A stretch of 64,000 nucleotides of DNA. It comes from Acridotheres tristis. Taxonomy: Eukaryota > Chordata > Aves > Passeriformes > Sturnidae. The notes beneath the pieces are model-generated. The model worked only from the letters and a program-made list of their open reading frames with translations, searched no databases and had not been told where the DNA came from. Every line of letters starts with the position of its first letter. The first letter of the stretch is position 1. Positions 11,501 through 26,500 of this stretch are shown here, in pieces. The translations under genes and the position numbers were made by a program. Location of the stretch: positions 23,381,080 through 23,445,079 of the forward strand of contig CM072886.1 of assembly GCA_037013685.1 (NCBI GenBank), written 5' to 3'.

Positions 11501-14500
11501 ATAAAACTGATAAACCCTCAAGTCAAAGAAGAGGGAATTAAGGTGAGAGAGCTTGTTTTGGTGATTGATTTTTTTTTTCTTTGTTCCCAATTTACCTCAT
11601 AACTCTTCTCTAAGCTTCAAAAAAGCAAATTATACTTTTTTTCTGGCCTAGCCATATGAAAGGAGAGGCACAGAAAGGTCTTTTGAAGAAGAACAAGATT
11701 AGATCAAAATAATTGTTTGGGTACAGATGAGATAATTGTGAATCTGAGAAGAGAACTAGGAAGCTCAAGAGAAAGCTTGCAGCAGCCTGGGAATAAATTA
11801 ATGAACCTGACTTGTCCCATAGCAATTTACACTTCGTATTTGGTTTCTTGATGAGAAAATGATTGCTCCTTTGTGTGTTTTTAAATAGTAGTAATTCATG
11901 CCTTCTAATTTGTCATTTAAAATGTCAGTTAAATTGCTGATCTAATCTGTTCATAAAAATCCTTGGGGCAATGACAAATTTCCAGGTCTTACTTGAAGCT
12001 GAAACTAAAAAATAGCTTCAGGTCTTACCTTCTTTTCAATCAGTGATGAAGAACTGTCTGAATTTTATAAGGTAAGTATGTAAACTGCAGCCAGGTGGAA
12101 GGAGGCAGAAAGGATTTAGGTGTATTGTTTGGTGAATGGAATCAGAATGCTGATTCCTTTACTGTATGGTACTCCTTGGGCACATGTCTTCATAGATGTA
12201 TGTACGTGTGTGATGGAAAAGACATCTTTCACTTTCAATGGTACATCAGATTTGTCAATTATTTAGTAATTTTGTCACTTAGAAGTGCTGGCTGGCAGCA
12301 TGTCCAGCATGCAGTCACTTCCACCTGTCAAAACAAGATGTTTGATTGCCCAAGAACTCTGGTTTTCCTAGTCAATGAGTTAGGTCGCTCTGGCTGCCCA
12401 AAAGTAATGGTGAGATTATCAGATAGAGTGCTGTAATAGATTTTGAGTTGAGAGGTTTTTTTGTCAAGTGTTATTGCAATCAAGATCTCAGTTTGAAGAA
12501 GAGAAGTACATTTGTTCTTATGGACCAGGACAGAAATTAATACTGCATTTAATAATTTTAGTGGAGTATTGTATATGCATATCTGATTCCTTCCTTTCTG
12601 GTTTCTTACAGTTTTCACTCAGAAAATTTAATAATGCATTCTTGGGGTTTTTTTGTGCCTGAGATTATTTTCTTTTTTAATTAAAACTATGTTGGTTGTT
12701 TTGTGTAAAGGAGATGGGCAGATGGAAAGAATGGCTAGAAAAGGGCAGTGTAAGAAAAGAGAAAGTCATAAGTTTTTCTTATGCTGGGAGACTAAATTTA
12801 GGAAAATATTTGATACCTTTGTAACTGAGTGAACAGAAAGCATTTCAGACTTTGTTGGCTAGATTGCTTCCAGGAAAAAAGCCTTGTTTATTTTAGTAGC
12901 CTGTTTTATCAAGAAAGCAATATAAATATTTTTTGTGAGTACACTGACAAGTTTATACAAGAACAATCCTTTCCACTGAAGATAAATATTGGGTGAGAGT
13001 AAGTTAGCATAGGTATGTAAATATTTGTTTTCATTCTGAAAGTTTTTCTTACTTTGTTTTTATTGTTTTGGGGGTTTTTTTTGACAGCATGGAAATATCC
13101 CATTTGAAGATAAATCTGCTTCAATTAAAGTGGTAAGTTTTTATCTAGTGTTAAATTGCAAACCATAATCATGTTATTATTTCATGTAGCATAATTGAAA
13201 ATGCTGTCAGAGCTGAAAAGTTAAAAGAAGCTTAAGACCATCAACATTCTTTATAAATATCTCACAGATGTTTAACAGTGTATCTTAACATACTATATTT
13301 TAAGAGAATTTGGCATGGGGTACTTATATTGTGGCTTAGTTTTGGGCATAAGCTCTGAAACTGTGTATAATTTTTGTCAGATCTTACAATTTGGCCTTTC
13401 CAAGCATACCTTTTTCCAGGAAGTTTACTCTTTTCATGCTGTAAAAATAAGTATCTGAGTCTTCCTTGAATTGGTAACTGTAATTGACATTGAGTTTTCT
13501 ATGCTATCCCGACAAGTATTCCTTCCACTGCTTTTGCATGGAGAGATAACCGCAATGTTGATTATCATGTGGACATTTAAAGGAAGAAAACAAAGTACTT
13601 GAGGCTAGTTTTTTCTGAAGGACTCTGTTCTCCTCTGCCCTGGCAATGGAAATGCTGTCCTCAATAGCTTTCTTTGCTTCCCATGACAGCTGTCAGCAGT
13701 GCTGGGATTGTGCTAGTCATGTATTTATTTATGCCCTGAAGAAAACTTATTCTCTATTCACCAAAACAAACCAAAGAAGCAGTATGTTTGCTGAGTTGTC
13801 TGAATGTGGGTTTTCAGTACTTGTTTGTGTACATGGTTAAGATTTAGGGTACAGAATAACATTTTAGGGTATAAGCCCATGGCAATTTAAGCATATGCTG
13901 ACCTACGCTGTTGGCTTTCAGAGTGCCTGTGTTTCTGCTGTAACTAGCACTGGTAGGATGTAGAGTGGGTTTTTTCAGGAGTCAGTTCACCCAAAATTTA
14001 GTTTGTAGGATTCCTTTTCAATCAGGTCTGATGTGGCTCATCATGTGGTTATCTGAATGCTGCAAAAGATGAGAGAGAACACAAGGCAGGATGAAGGGAC
14101 TATGATTTGCAGTGTGATTTTCATTGGGCTAGCCTGACAGGATCACATCTTCAAAACTCCTTAACCACCAAGATTTGAGATGGCAGGTCTGGGCTTTTGG
14201 GAGATGTCTGGTAGTTAATATGTTCCCAGTCTGTTGCTTCCTTGTCTTGATGCAGTGTTGCTCTTTGACATTATTGGCATGGTAGCTGAATTTTCATATT
14301 CAGACTGGCTCTGACCCAATAATCCAAATGTGGAAAATACTTGGCCGTCAAAAGAGAAAATTACTGGGAACAAGTGGAGAGTTTAATTTTGCCCTTTCTA
14401 GTCATCATAGTAACTCTTCTGTCCTTCAGCCACTGCAGAGGTCTGCGTGACTGCTCACAGGTTCCACAGCCAAATAGTGAATTGACAGTACTCAAGTGAA

Positions 14501-17500
14501 CTACCAAAATGTAGCAACCCAGGGGAGTGGAAGATAGAGATTTCCTCTCTACTGATAGTGTTTCAGCATTCTGTTACAAAGTTTCCTCACAATAGTTTCT
14601 GCATGTGTAGTCCCTGCCATTTCCCTTCAGCTTGTATTTTTAGACTATTCAATAGTGCTGTCCTAAGGAGTAACTAAATGCTAGAAAGTCATGGCTTTCC
14701 CTGGGTGACATAAAAGCACTAGTCTAGACTAGCTGAGCACTGCTCCTGGCATCTAAAAGAATGCTGGCAGGTAATGTGTTTCATAGCCATGACACTATTA
14801 GATTTAAACAGCTGATAATTTGTGAAGTTGAAAGGTAAATTGTTAGGTTTTGTTTTTGTTTGAAAATTATGATTTCATGCTGTCAGTTATTTTAAGCTTT
14901 GGAACAAAGAAAACCTGCTGGTAAAAATGTGGAAAACTGAGCCAAAAGAAAGTTCTGCTAAGTTACAGGTGTGACCTTGGATTTATCCCTGCTTGCATTA
15001 GAAACCCAAGGACATCCCATTTAGCAGACATTAAAAAATTATCTTCTTGGTGAAAATCCAACACCTAAAGTACAAATAAAAATTTATTTCTCATGAGGGA
15101 AAAGTTTTGTGGGTTTCTTCTCCTTTTTTTTTTCTTTGATTTCTGTTTTCCATGCTGGAGTAAGATGTCAGGCTTTTCATGCTAACTATAAGGAAATCAC
15201 ACTGTGAGCCAAATTTTTTTCTTTACAGTTGAATTGGTGGAAATTAGTTTGGTTTTTTGCATTTTTTTGGTTTTAGTCTACTGATTGTCTTTCAAGCTTG
15301 CAGAGTAACTCTGCTTTTATTTTACAGGATTTTCTGTGGTATCCAGAAGTTAATGGCTCTATGAGGCAACGTATCAAATCTTGGACTGAGGTTTGTTTTA
15401 AGAGATCTAAAATTTGACTTCAGTGTAGTGAAAAGGAGATGTTTACTGATGCATATGTTCCTGGGTATCTCCTGATCTTCCAAGGATGGCATCATTTGGA
15501 AAACCCCTAAGCAAACTAGAAAAACCTCGGAGCAGGCTAATTAATCCTATTAAGAACTAAAAGAATTACAGTCTGGTTTGGCATTTTACTTCCTCTGTGG
15601 CTGCAATGACTCCAGTTTAATGTGACCAGATATTTTGATCTTTATGGGTTCATTCGAACTTGAGATATACTATGATTCTAATATTTTGTATATATGTTAA
15701 TTTGAGTGTTTCAGAGTGTAGGGCGAAGGTAATTTGCAAAGTCAAGAATTCTTTGATTTTATTTGTTTTCAATATCTTCCTCAATTAGCATACCAAATAT
15801 CTTATGTGCTTCATGTTATGATGTAGGTTGTCATGTTATTCTATATGTAACTCTGACAACAAGTAATACATTTACAGATTGACAACTAATTTTTTTCTTG
15901 TTTCTTCCTTTGTTGACCTTTCAATAGCCTGGAGTTATTTAGTAGTAGCTCACAGTCATTATTTTGCTGTCCTGTTGTTCATGCTTGCACAACACCTTCC
16001 ATCAGAGTAGCTGAAGTTATCATTTGGTTTTCTTTTCCTGTGGTTTCTACAAAAATTGAGAGCTGCTGGTTTTCCTTGCTGTGCCAAGATAAAAATGGTA
16101 CTGAGGTGCTCAGGACTTTTTGTTTCCTTGTGCCCTTGTCCTTGTCCTACATGGAACTGTCAGACCTCTGAGGTGACAATGGTCAGTGCAGTAGATCTAA
16201 CAGATGTTTGACAATGCTGAGACTGAGATAAAAAGTTCAGTAATGTGATCTACAGTTTACTTGACCTTAGGAGAAGACGTTCAAATAGCTTTTAAAGAGG
16301 ACTTCTGCTGCTAAATTGGTTAGGATTGTAGGTGCTTATTTATACTTCATGCTTTTGTAGATTCTATTACATGAAAATTCGGGTATCTTGAATATACCAG
16401 GAGTATGTTCTCTGTAATACAGCTGCAATCTTTTGTAGCAATTAGCTGATGGGCAAGTGAGTCATAGTTAATTAAGATATGAGTCTTTAATAATAAGTAT
16501 AATTTAAAAATATTTTAAGACTGATTTCTTTTTTTTGTTGTTTCTTAGGGTTCTGTGGCAAAACCTCATATAATTGTAGTAGGAGCTGCCACGGTAAGTT
16601 ATACATATATAAGAGATTTTAGTAAAGAAGGAAGTTCTTGTAGGATAACTAATGTTCTCAAGTTGGTTACATGATCAAGTAGTTAAACACAGTTTATAGT
16701 AAAGTATCTATTCTCAGCAAATTTGCTGTTACAAAAAGTAGTTTTAAAATACCAGGTGTGCTTTATTATAGCTGTGTGATGTACAGTACTTGCTTTTTTG
16801 TCAGCAATAGTGGTTAATAAGCAATAATTTTCTTTAACCTAGCTAATAGAGTGGATTTAGTTAAAAGCAAATTATTAAGTAAATTAAAGTATTTGCATAC
16901 TAACTGAGGTGTATTTTTAATACACCTTTTTCAGCCACAAAATTCTACTTTTGAGCATGGCCCAGTCTGGGATAGTCTCTTTCACCACATATATATCTTT
17001 TTTACGTGTTTATATACATATACAGGTAACAATTGTAATTGTATGTGGATAATTCAACAACTAAAGAGGTTGGAGTTCTGGAATCTTGTTGCAGTGGAAG
17101 ATTCCACCACTATGCGTTGCAGCATCACAGAAAACAGGGCTGACAAGGACCATAAAAGGTGTCCTTAACCCATCAGTTTGCCATCAGGCAGGACATTTCT
17201 ACCTGTGTTGCACTTGGCAAGAGTCAACCAATTCTTTAAAACTTCCAGGATGGAATTCAACAGGCCCCCTTAATTAGTCTGTTCTAGTAACAAAGTTGAG
17301 TCAAACAAATGCTCATCTCATTATTTCCACATTTAATGTCCCTTACTTCCAAATATTTGGGAGTTGGAATTTGGAAAGAATTAGCTAGTATATTTTCATA
17401 CCAGCTAAAATGTAAAGAGGGGAAAATGTGTCACATTGAAAACAAAATCCTTCAAAAGCAGTTTGGTTTAGAGACAGTTGAGGCACTCTACCAATCTGGA

Positions 17501-20500
17501 AACTTCTGGGCATGCCCATCAAAATATGAATTCGCTCATGTGTGTATGTAGACCTCTACATTTACTGAGGCATCAAAAATTCTCCTTTTCCTTTAGGTGA
17601 GCCTCTAGGTTTCCTTCCTTTGTAGGATCCACGTAAATATTTGAGCTTTAGGAATTGTTGTAAGCCTAGAATATCATTTCTCAGTCTGAAACTGTAGCAT
17701 TTATTACTAGGATGCTATTTCATACAGAAAATACCATTATATATGGATAATGTTCTGGCAGGCAGAAGGCCAGGTTGCAAAACTACAGGACACTAAGCTA
17801 AATAATTCCCTTTACTCGTATGTGTACATTAGCCATAGATTGTTGCCTTTTGTGGACAGCAGGAGATAGAAGCTAACAATATGCAGGGGGGGCTCTGCTC
17901 TTTTTAACACTAGTATATTTATACAAAACATTTAATATGATATCTGTAGTTGGACAAAGATAAACATTCCCTATTTTAGGAGACTTCTGAAAAAATAAAA
18001 GCTTCAAAAATCAGACACATCAGCAACCTCACCATAGCTGACACTGGTGTGGTAACCTGCCACTAGATTAAACTGGTATGTGTTCTTGGACTTTGCTGCA
18101 CTTTGAAATTTACCTATATCTTTAACTTAGCTCTTGGGTTGGTCATGCTTCTTTGGCCTGGACATGTCTGTCTTAAGATGACACCTGCATAACAGTTTAT
18201 AAATAGAAGTAAAGTCTTATAAGCTGGAGGAACTCCAGCTCATACAAAAGTCAGTTGCTTACTTATTTTGGGAAAAGGAGTTTCTCTGAGAATGTCACTA
18301 CCGTGCTCTGCTTCTTAATTCCTGGCTTCCTGTTGTATGGAATGTGCTGCTTTAACTTCCTGTTAAATACTGTTGGTGTTTCAAAAGTAAGTATTTAGCT
18401 GCTGGGAGAAACTGCTTCTTTTTTTCCAGTGAGTTCTCAGAGCAGCTGTAAGTTATTTGGTTTCATGAAGTATTACTTTACATTGAATAATATTTTCAGG
18501 AAGTGCATTAATCAGTGTACTTGTCTTATGATGAAATTTTAATGTAGCTATTTGGAGAGAAATAGAGTTTGCTACATTTAAGATAATTGTTTTGGTTTTG
18601 CTTTTTTTAGTTTTTACTAAATGAGTAGGTACAGTTACACTTAAAAAAAATGCTGCATGCATTTTTCATATAGTGTGGAAAATACTTTTGAAAAGTTAGG
18701 AGGAATTCTTGTGTGGCTACAGCGTTCTCCCAGGGAGTTCATATTGAAGATTAAACCAGAAGTTAGAGGGGGTCTTGTTTGGTTTGGGGTTTTTTTTTCC
18801 CTTTGTGGATATCTGCAAAACAGATGGAAATATTGGAACTTAAAACTGCCATCAAATTTTGTTTGCATGCATCTCTTGCAGTGGTCAGTTTTTTTAGAGT
18901 AGAATTGACTGAACTGGCCAAGACTTTTCAATAATAAGACTAGCTTTTCTACCTCATTGTTGGATAAAGCCAGGAGACTTTGAATGAAAACATCTTGTGT
19001 CATTGAATTTATGAAAAGTCAGATATACACATAAGTTGAGTGTTAAATGCTCTGTATTTAGATGATGTGATTGAATGTAATTATCTGTCTGGACAGCTGC
19101 TTGGTCCAAAAGACTATTTCAGCACTTTTGAATAGAAAACTCAAGAAATCTATCTGTATAGAAATAATGAAAAATAGCTACAAATGGAGCAAGGGAATCA
19201 ATTAATTTAGGGTCCTCAGACATACAGGTACTGAATTTATTTCTTTATTTCTCCAGTGGTCTATCAAGATTCACAATGGCAGCAACGAAGCCCTTGCACA
19301 ATATAAAATCAATATCACTTCAATTGCACCTCTTTTGGAAAAATTAGCAATAAGTAGTGATGTTTACTGGGTCTTACAAGGTAAAGTAATGAACAGTAGG
19401 TAACAATTTATAACCTCACTGTCCACTGTCTGTTGAATCATTATGTTGTAGGATATGGAAAACTTAATCCATACTGCTTACTTGCAGATTGAAAAAGGTG
19501 TTGGTTGAACTTCGGTCTCTCCTTTCTTGCAATCTTAACTAAGATGATACCTAAATAGCTGCTACTACTGATAGAGATTTCAAAGCTTTACCAGGAAAAG
19601 CTTTTGCCTTATGAACTCCTAATTCTTTGTTAGCTTATTCTCAGCCTCAACATGCCAGGTCTGTTCTCCATGTGCTGTGCTGCATACATTCCTCCTGGGA
19701 GTCAAGAGCACAGGTGCATGCAACAGCAGTATTCCTGTGTTTTCCTTCAGTTGAATTTTCGTATTATATTAACAATAGAAGAGGTCGAACAAGTGCATCC
19801 TCTGTGTATGTCTAGAATGAATAGACACACCCTTGAGAATATGGAGGCTTTAAGTCTCTAGAATGAAACTTGTTTCTCTACACTGTGATGAGAAATGATG
19901 GCTCAAAATGAGTTAGTGAGATTTTTATTATGGCACCAAGCTTACATTTTTTTGCTTTTCTTCAATAAAACAAAAATATTTCACTGGAATTTGAACAATG
20001 AGTTCATAGGTAGAATATTCTTTGTTTCTCTGCTACAGGACACAGCATTTTAGATTGTGGTTACCTTAATTAGAAACAGGCAGATTTTGAGCCCTGTTAG
20101 CAATATACCCAGCTGTACCCTTACAATCACATCAAGTTCCTATGATGGCTCTAGATGGCTCTAGAGATAAATCTGAATCAACAAATCAATCTCCCATTCC
20201 TTTCAAAACCATGTTTATTTATACCAGAAGCAGTTAGCAGTCAGACTTGCCCCACCACGGTATTGCTAAGGACCTAGTCCATTTATGCAATCTGTGAGCT
20301 CTTTAATGGCCCAAGTGGAAGGAGAAGCAGTGTGTACAGAGTTGTCAAAACATTGATTATCCAAACATAGGCATGAGGTGCCTAAAGTAAAGCAATCTGC
20401 ATCTCACAGAGTGTATCACAGCAGGAGGTTTTTTACAGGAATTTAAAGACCTCCGGCTGATCTTTTTATCTAGAACCCTATATCGCTTTCTTTTAAGCTT

Positions 20501-23500
20501 TACATAATTTCTGAATCCTGTAGGCAATTAAGTTGACTTTTTTTCCTGTAAAACTGAGATTCTACCATAAGTTAAACTAGAATCAGCATGAACAATGGAA
20601 TATGTTTATGGCCTATGACTTATGAGAAATGAGGAGCTGGTTTTTTTCCACAGGAAAAAAAGAGGGGTTTAGAATTTTTTTTTTCACATGTCTGTTCTGC
20701 TACCTGCCTTCTGCCTTTTTTCCTTGGGAGTCTTTTCTTAGGAGATTCCATTGCTGAGAGAAAGCTTAAGTAGCTCTTCACTCTAGCATTATGTGCTTTT
20801 CCTGGATTCAGAGAAATTAAACAAGCATGTCTGGCCAGAGCTTTCTAATCTGCAACTACATATGCATTAATAGGGAATGGTGATAAGAACATTTCATGAT
20901 AAACAGCTCTGGTAACTGTAGCATTTATTCCTTGCTGTTTACAATTAAACAATTGTGACCTCTTAAAGTAGCCTGTGCAACTTGAACTAGGGAAGCTCTT
21001 TGATAAGTGGAAGATTAATGTGTTCATTCTTTGTCCTTTCAAATTCAGATCCTGTTTATGAAGATATGCTGAGTGAAAGTCGGAAGATGATCACTAATGA
21101 GAAAATAGATGCTTATAATGAAGCAGCTGTTCGCATTCTGAACAGCAGCTCCCGAAATTCCAAAGCTAAAGTTAAAGTGTTCAGTGTATCAAAATTGATA
21201 GCACAAGAAACTATCATGAAGTCTGTGGATGGCCTGCATCTCCCTGAATCAAGCAGAGATACAGTAAGTGTTTTTATCACTGGTCAACATTAAAAGTGTT
21301 AATAGTAAAACAAGATCTGAAGGGAATGTTCTGAAACTGTAACAGTATGAATGTAATGAGGACCACATTCATCAGGGAATTTTGTTCTGAAAATTCCAGT
21401 GGGTAGAAGTGCAGTCAGTTTTATAAGCATTTTAAAAAACATAATAGCAAACACATTAGTGGATAACTATTTTAAAATAGCTGTTAATCCACTGGATCTT
21501 TTAGATCTTGAGTGCAAACTTCATGCTTTCATGTTTATGAATGAGTTAGGGTGGTAATGACTTGTAAGCAGTTCTAAGAAGTAAGTCTTAAATTTTCTCG
21601 TATGTGTCCAGAAAATTAGGTTTTGTAAGGAGCATGAAGAAGATAACAAATGCACACTATAGACCTACCTGGTTGCATGGAGTGCCTCTGACTATTTCTT
21701 CTCTTTTACTAACCAATATGTATATGCATGCAGTGAGCCCCTCGGAGCTTTTCAGCCGGCCCTTTTTGTGATAGAGCTCTCCCATCATGTTACTTTTTTT
21801 TGTAGGTTTAAGTTGATTTTAAGTACTGGATGAACCGAATGTCATCTTACCACATGTTTCAGACTCACTGTCATGTTTTAGAGGCTTACATTACTGTGCC
21901 TCTTTAGAACCCAAGTTTGTGAGCTGTTTTTTATTTGTAGACCTTCTACAGCCAGTTGAAAGACCCTTCTGTTGTAAGATTAGACGTTTTTGCTTAAAAT
22001 GTCAAGAAGAAGCTCAAGTATTTTTTATTTGGAAGAAGTGTTTTGACTGGACTGTTGGATGCAACTGGGTATATGATGGGACTGGAAGATTTTATTTTCA
22101 TAATGATAAGAGAGAATTGCGTGTCTTATGTCAGCGCATGATGCAGAAGATCATTTCTTTTGATGGAAATGTTAACTTTTTCATTAGAAATTAATTACCC
22201 AAACTGCTTATTTTTTTACAGAATGCAATGATTCTTATGAATGTCTACTGCAATAAAATAATGAAGCCCATTGATGGCTCCTGCTGCCAGCCTCAGCCTC
22301 CACTCACTCTGATACAGAAGATAGCTTTCTGTTTTTTTACTTTGTCCATTATTGGATATTTAATTATCAGCTTAATTCATCGGAATAATTATCGGAAGAA
22401 CAAATCATGCACTGATTTGGAAAGTGGAGAGGAGAAGAAACCTGCCATCAGCACACCTAACGTTTCTACTTTAGAGATGCTCTTACACTGCTTTTGCAAA
22501 CTTGGTCTAATCATGACCTATTTTTATCTGTGTGACAGAGCAAATCTTTTCATGAAGGAAAATAAATTTTACACCCATTCATCTTTCTTCATACCAATCG
22601 TCTATATCTTGGTTTTGGGGGTATTTTATACTGAAAATACCAAAGAGGTAATGATCGCCTTGACATCCCGCTTAAAATGTTGTTTCCCAATTTGCATGTA
22701 AAATAGCCAATTTCTAAGCATTCAAGGTTAATTTTTCAAAGTCAGTATAACTCACCTGCAAAAAAATGCCTTCTCAAGCAGTATAATGTTTGCATTGAAT
22801 TAGATACAAAGGCTTTCTGAAGCCATATGGATGTCACCACTTTAGTCATTCTCACTCTTTCAAACTGGAATTGAGCAGACCTCAGCTAAAAGAGAATTTA
22901 AATAACGTTAAATCTGTGCCCACTAGACAAGACTTTTACAGCTGAGACCCCTTTACCCATAAAGTGGTTTATTGTTTTGAACTTTTTCTCCTCATTTTGT
23001 AGATGTTCCTTGTTCTTTTTGGAATAGCAACACTCTTCTTTTGTTTTGCATTAGACTAAAGTGTTAAATAGAGAACAGACTGATGAATGGAAGGGCTGGA
23101 TGCAACTTGTTATTTTGATTTATCATATCTCTGGAGCAAGCACTGTAAGTGATTTGGTTTTCTTTTACTTTTAGGGGGAATGCAATCTGTGTATGTTATT
23201 TCAAAAGAAAGATAGTGTAAATAGGCATTAGAACTGAATAGGATGAATAAATAATGCTATTGTTTCTGTAGTTTTAAACATGGTATTAGTAGAATTAGTT
23301 TTTCTAATTGTAGATTTGATTAATAAAAACATTGTATGTGTTACTTGACCAGTGAAAAAAGTGTTTCCTCTGTATAGAATATTATATGAATTTGTTTTTA
23401 ATTGCTAGCAGCTAGAAACTGCTGAAGGTGATCTTTCAAAGAGGCCTTCTCAAGTCTTTCATAACTAGTAATAGAATATGCCAAGTGTAGAGCAATAAAT

Positions 23501-26500
23501 AGAAAAAATTGATTTTAACATCAGAGGTTAGGACACCAAAAGAGGTTAGTAAGAAACAGGGCAATGTGCCACAGTATTTCTTAGTTAAATCTGATTTACT
23601 GCAATGCAGAAATAGCATAAAATAGGGTGAGAAAAGTAAAGCCAAAAACATTTACTGGACATTTATAAAAGGTACTTATTTTTCTCAACAGTTTTTGCCT
23701 GTGTACATGCACATTCGAGTTCTGGTTGCTGCGTATCTGTTTCAAACAGGTTATGGGCACTTCTCATATTTTTGGATAAAAGGGGACTTTGGTGTATACA
23801 GAGTGTGTCAGGTAAGAATACCTGCCTGCTATTTTTACAAAAAAAATTATCAGATAGCAAAGTATCCAGAATATATCCATACTCTCTAAATAATGTGATC
23901 ACTTTACCAAGGTTTAAACAATAAAAATGGCTGTTGTGTCTATGTAATCTGATCTGTTTAATTGGTAGTGTTTAGCTAATACAAACTTAAACGTAGAATA
24001 AATAAAAAACTTAAATGGAGAATCCATTGCTGTTTTATTATTATATTACAGTATATAGCAATATGTAAGAAATGATCTGGGTGGGCTTCCAAAGACAGTG
24101 TATTGGAACCTAAATTTATTAATAAAGAAAAATAATTTTCATACCATAACAATACTGGAGAACTTACCTGGTTTTGTGACTTCCCTCCTAGGTTTTGCGG
24201 CATATGCTGTAGTACTTTAATTTTATTTTTATTACACATATCTTCTATTGCTGTTAAGTCTTACATTGTCCTGTAACTCAGGTCACTGTGCTTATTAAAA
24301 GTATTTTTGCAGCCTGGTAATGGCATTACCCTGGCTTTAACTGAGCTAGCCCAGGTAGCTATGGCGGTGAAAGAGAGACATTAACAGCATCCAGTAACGG
24401 GAGTACTTGGTCTCCAGCCTGGGAAATAGATCGAGTTAACCTTATTTTCATTGCAATCTCTACCCAGGCAGGTCATGGTAGGGCAGGTCCAGAAGCAGAT
24501 AATCAGCCTGCAGTCTTACATTGCCCTGCTGCTGTTCCTTGTGCTACTTTATCCGTGTTTCAATTGAAATGCAATCAGCATGTGAAATGTAAAATACATT
24601 GATATTTTGTATAGTGCTAAAGGAACAATGTCCTCATCTTTCTCAGCTTTGCCTCACAGTTTACATATCCTCTGTCTTCTCTCCTCTGACACCCCCCAGG
24701 TTTTATTTCGTCTCAATTTCTTGGTTGTAGTACTGTGCATAGTAATGGATCGACCTTACCAGTTCTACTATTTTGTGCCATTAGTCACTGTCTGGTTTAT
24801 GATTATTTATGCCACCTTAGCTGTATGGCCTCAGATTGTCCAGAAGAAAGCAAATGGTAAGATTTCTTTTTTTTCTTTCTGCTATAAAACATTTGCATGT
24901 TACTACAACGATAATCATACAGAAATGGCATTATTAGTACATCTCAGTCTCTTTGTTAGTCAAAATATGCTAAACAGCTGCTCACAGAAATACAGTTTGT
25001 CATGGGTGAGTTAGGTCAATTTAAAAAATGTAACAGCTGATGACTAAACTCTGCCTCTGGTTACAGTCAGATTAGAATACTTTTGAATAGGTTTTAATCA
25101 TCAGAAATGTGTTTTACCAAGAATTTGTACTGAATGGAAATGAAAACCATAGTTTGTACTGTCTGTGCTGGCTGAGGCTGTGTCCGTTGTGTGCTCAGGG
25201 TGCAGTGTGAACAGGGAGTGTTTAGACTTTCTCGTTCTGTGTTGCCAAGGTGTCTGTCCATCTTGAGCACCAATTCTGCCCTTGCTGACCAAATAAGCAT
25301 GTGCAGCTTGCTATCCTAATAACTTAGATTAAGTGAGCCATCAGAACTATGTCTTGTGGTACAAGTATTTTAAATAAAAATTGAAGTCAAATTCCAGTTT
25401 ATGGGTTGCTGTTCATTAAAAAGCTGTAAAGCATGTGGTAAATGCTTATTATTTAATTTGCCTAAATTAGAACTAAAACCCTAATAAGTCTTAAATTCTC
25501 ATTCCCTATCGATGGAGGAAGATTCCCATTTTATAGCCTGAAGATATGACAATGAAACTTACCAAATATATACCAGGAATAGATGCTGCAAAAATACACC
25601 TAAAGAGTAGTTTTGCAAGCTATCTCAAAGACAAATATCTTCAATTTAATTTTTTTTTTTTTTTGACAAAGACACTCTTCCAGAAACGGAGAAATGAGTC
25701 TTGTATAATTTGGAGCAATAGTGTACTGTGAAACTAGGAAATCTTTCAGTGATAACTTTCAGTTGTTTATGACCCTGTTTACAACTGCCAATTTACATAG
25801 CAGGAAGGGGGAGATGATCTCTCTTGCAGTGTTGAGGCTTGGGTAGAGCTTAATATCAGTCGACAGCTTTGAGGAGTAGTCTCAGGCTTGTTTCACCAAG
25901 ATACTTGTCCTTAATGACCTGCAGTTGAACTTTGGAGTAAAACTGGTATCTTAGAGTTTAATAATATTTACACTACTTGTTTCATGTGACAAAGGGCAGG
26001 CATTTTTATGTATATATTTATTTACATTCACCTGGAATAAGGACTGCCTGTGCATAGTGTTTAGGAAAGCAGAGGTTTTAAGACAGGGTTTCTGTTTGAA
26101 CATCTAAATTCTCTTCTTTATGTATTTTGTTCCTGTCTGAGACATGAAGCTAAGTTTAGGCTTAATATAGCTTCTTAATTGCTGTGAATGTTTATTATAA
26201 TGGCATAAAGTAAAATTTAAATGCAGATAGTTATAAAATATTGCTGGTAATATTTGAATATTTATTTATTAATGGATCTATTACAAAGTATAGCTACACT
26301 AAATAATTGGCAGTTATTATTTAATGTGTCCTAGGGTTTGCTACTGAAAAATTAATGACAGTATAATGATTAATTTATTTCTTCCTCAGGGAACTGCCTA
26401 TGGCACTTTGGTTTACTGCTGAAACTGATTTGCTTACTGACATGTATATATTTTCTGTCATATTCTCAGGTTTGTAAATCCTGACTATATTTATCCTTAA

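Noticed and set aside
21919..22194. A 91-codon open frame in CASD1 intron 8, just before exon 9
   Set aside because: It ends in a stop before exon 9, no CASD1 family protein is known to carry it, and the join of exon 8 to exon 9 is in phase without it.
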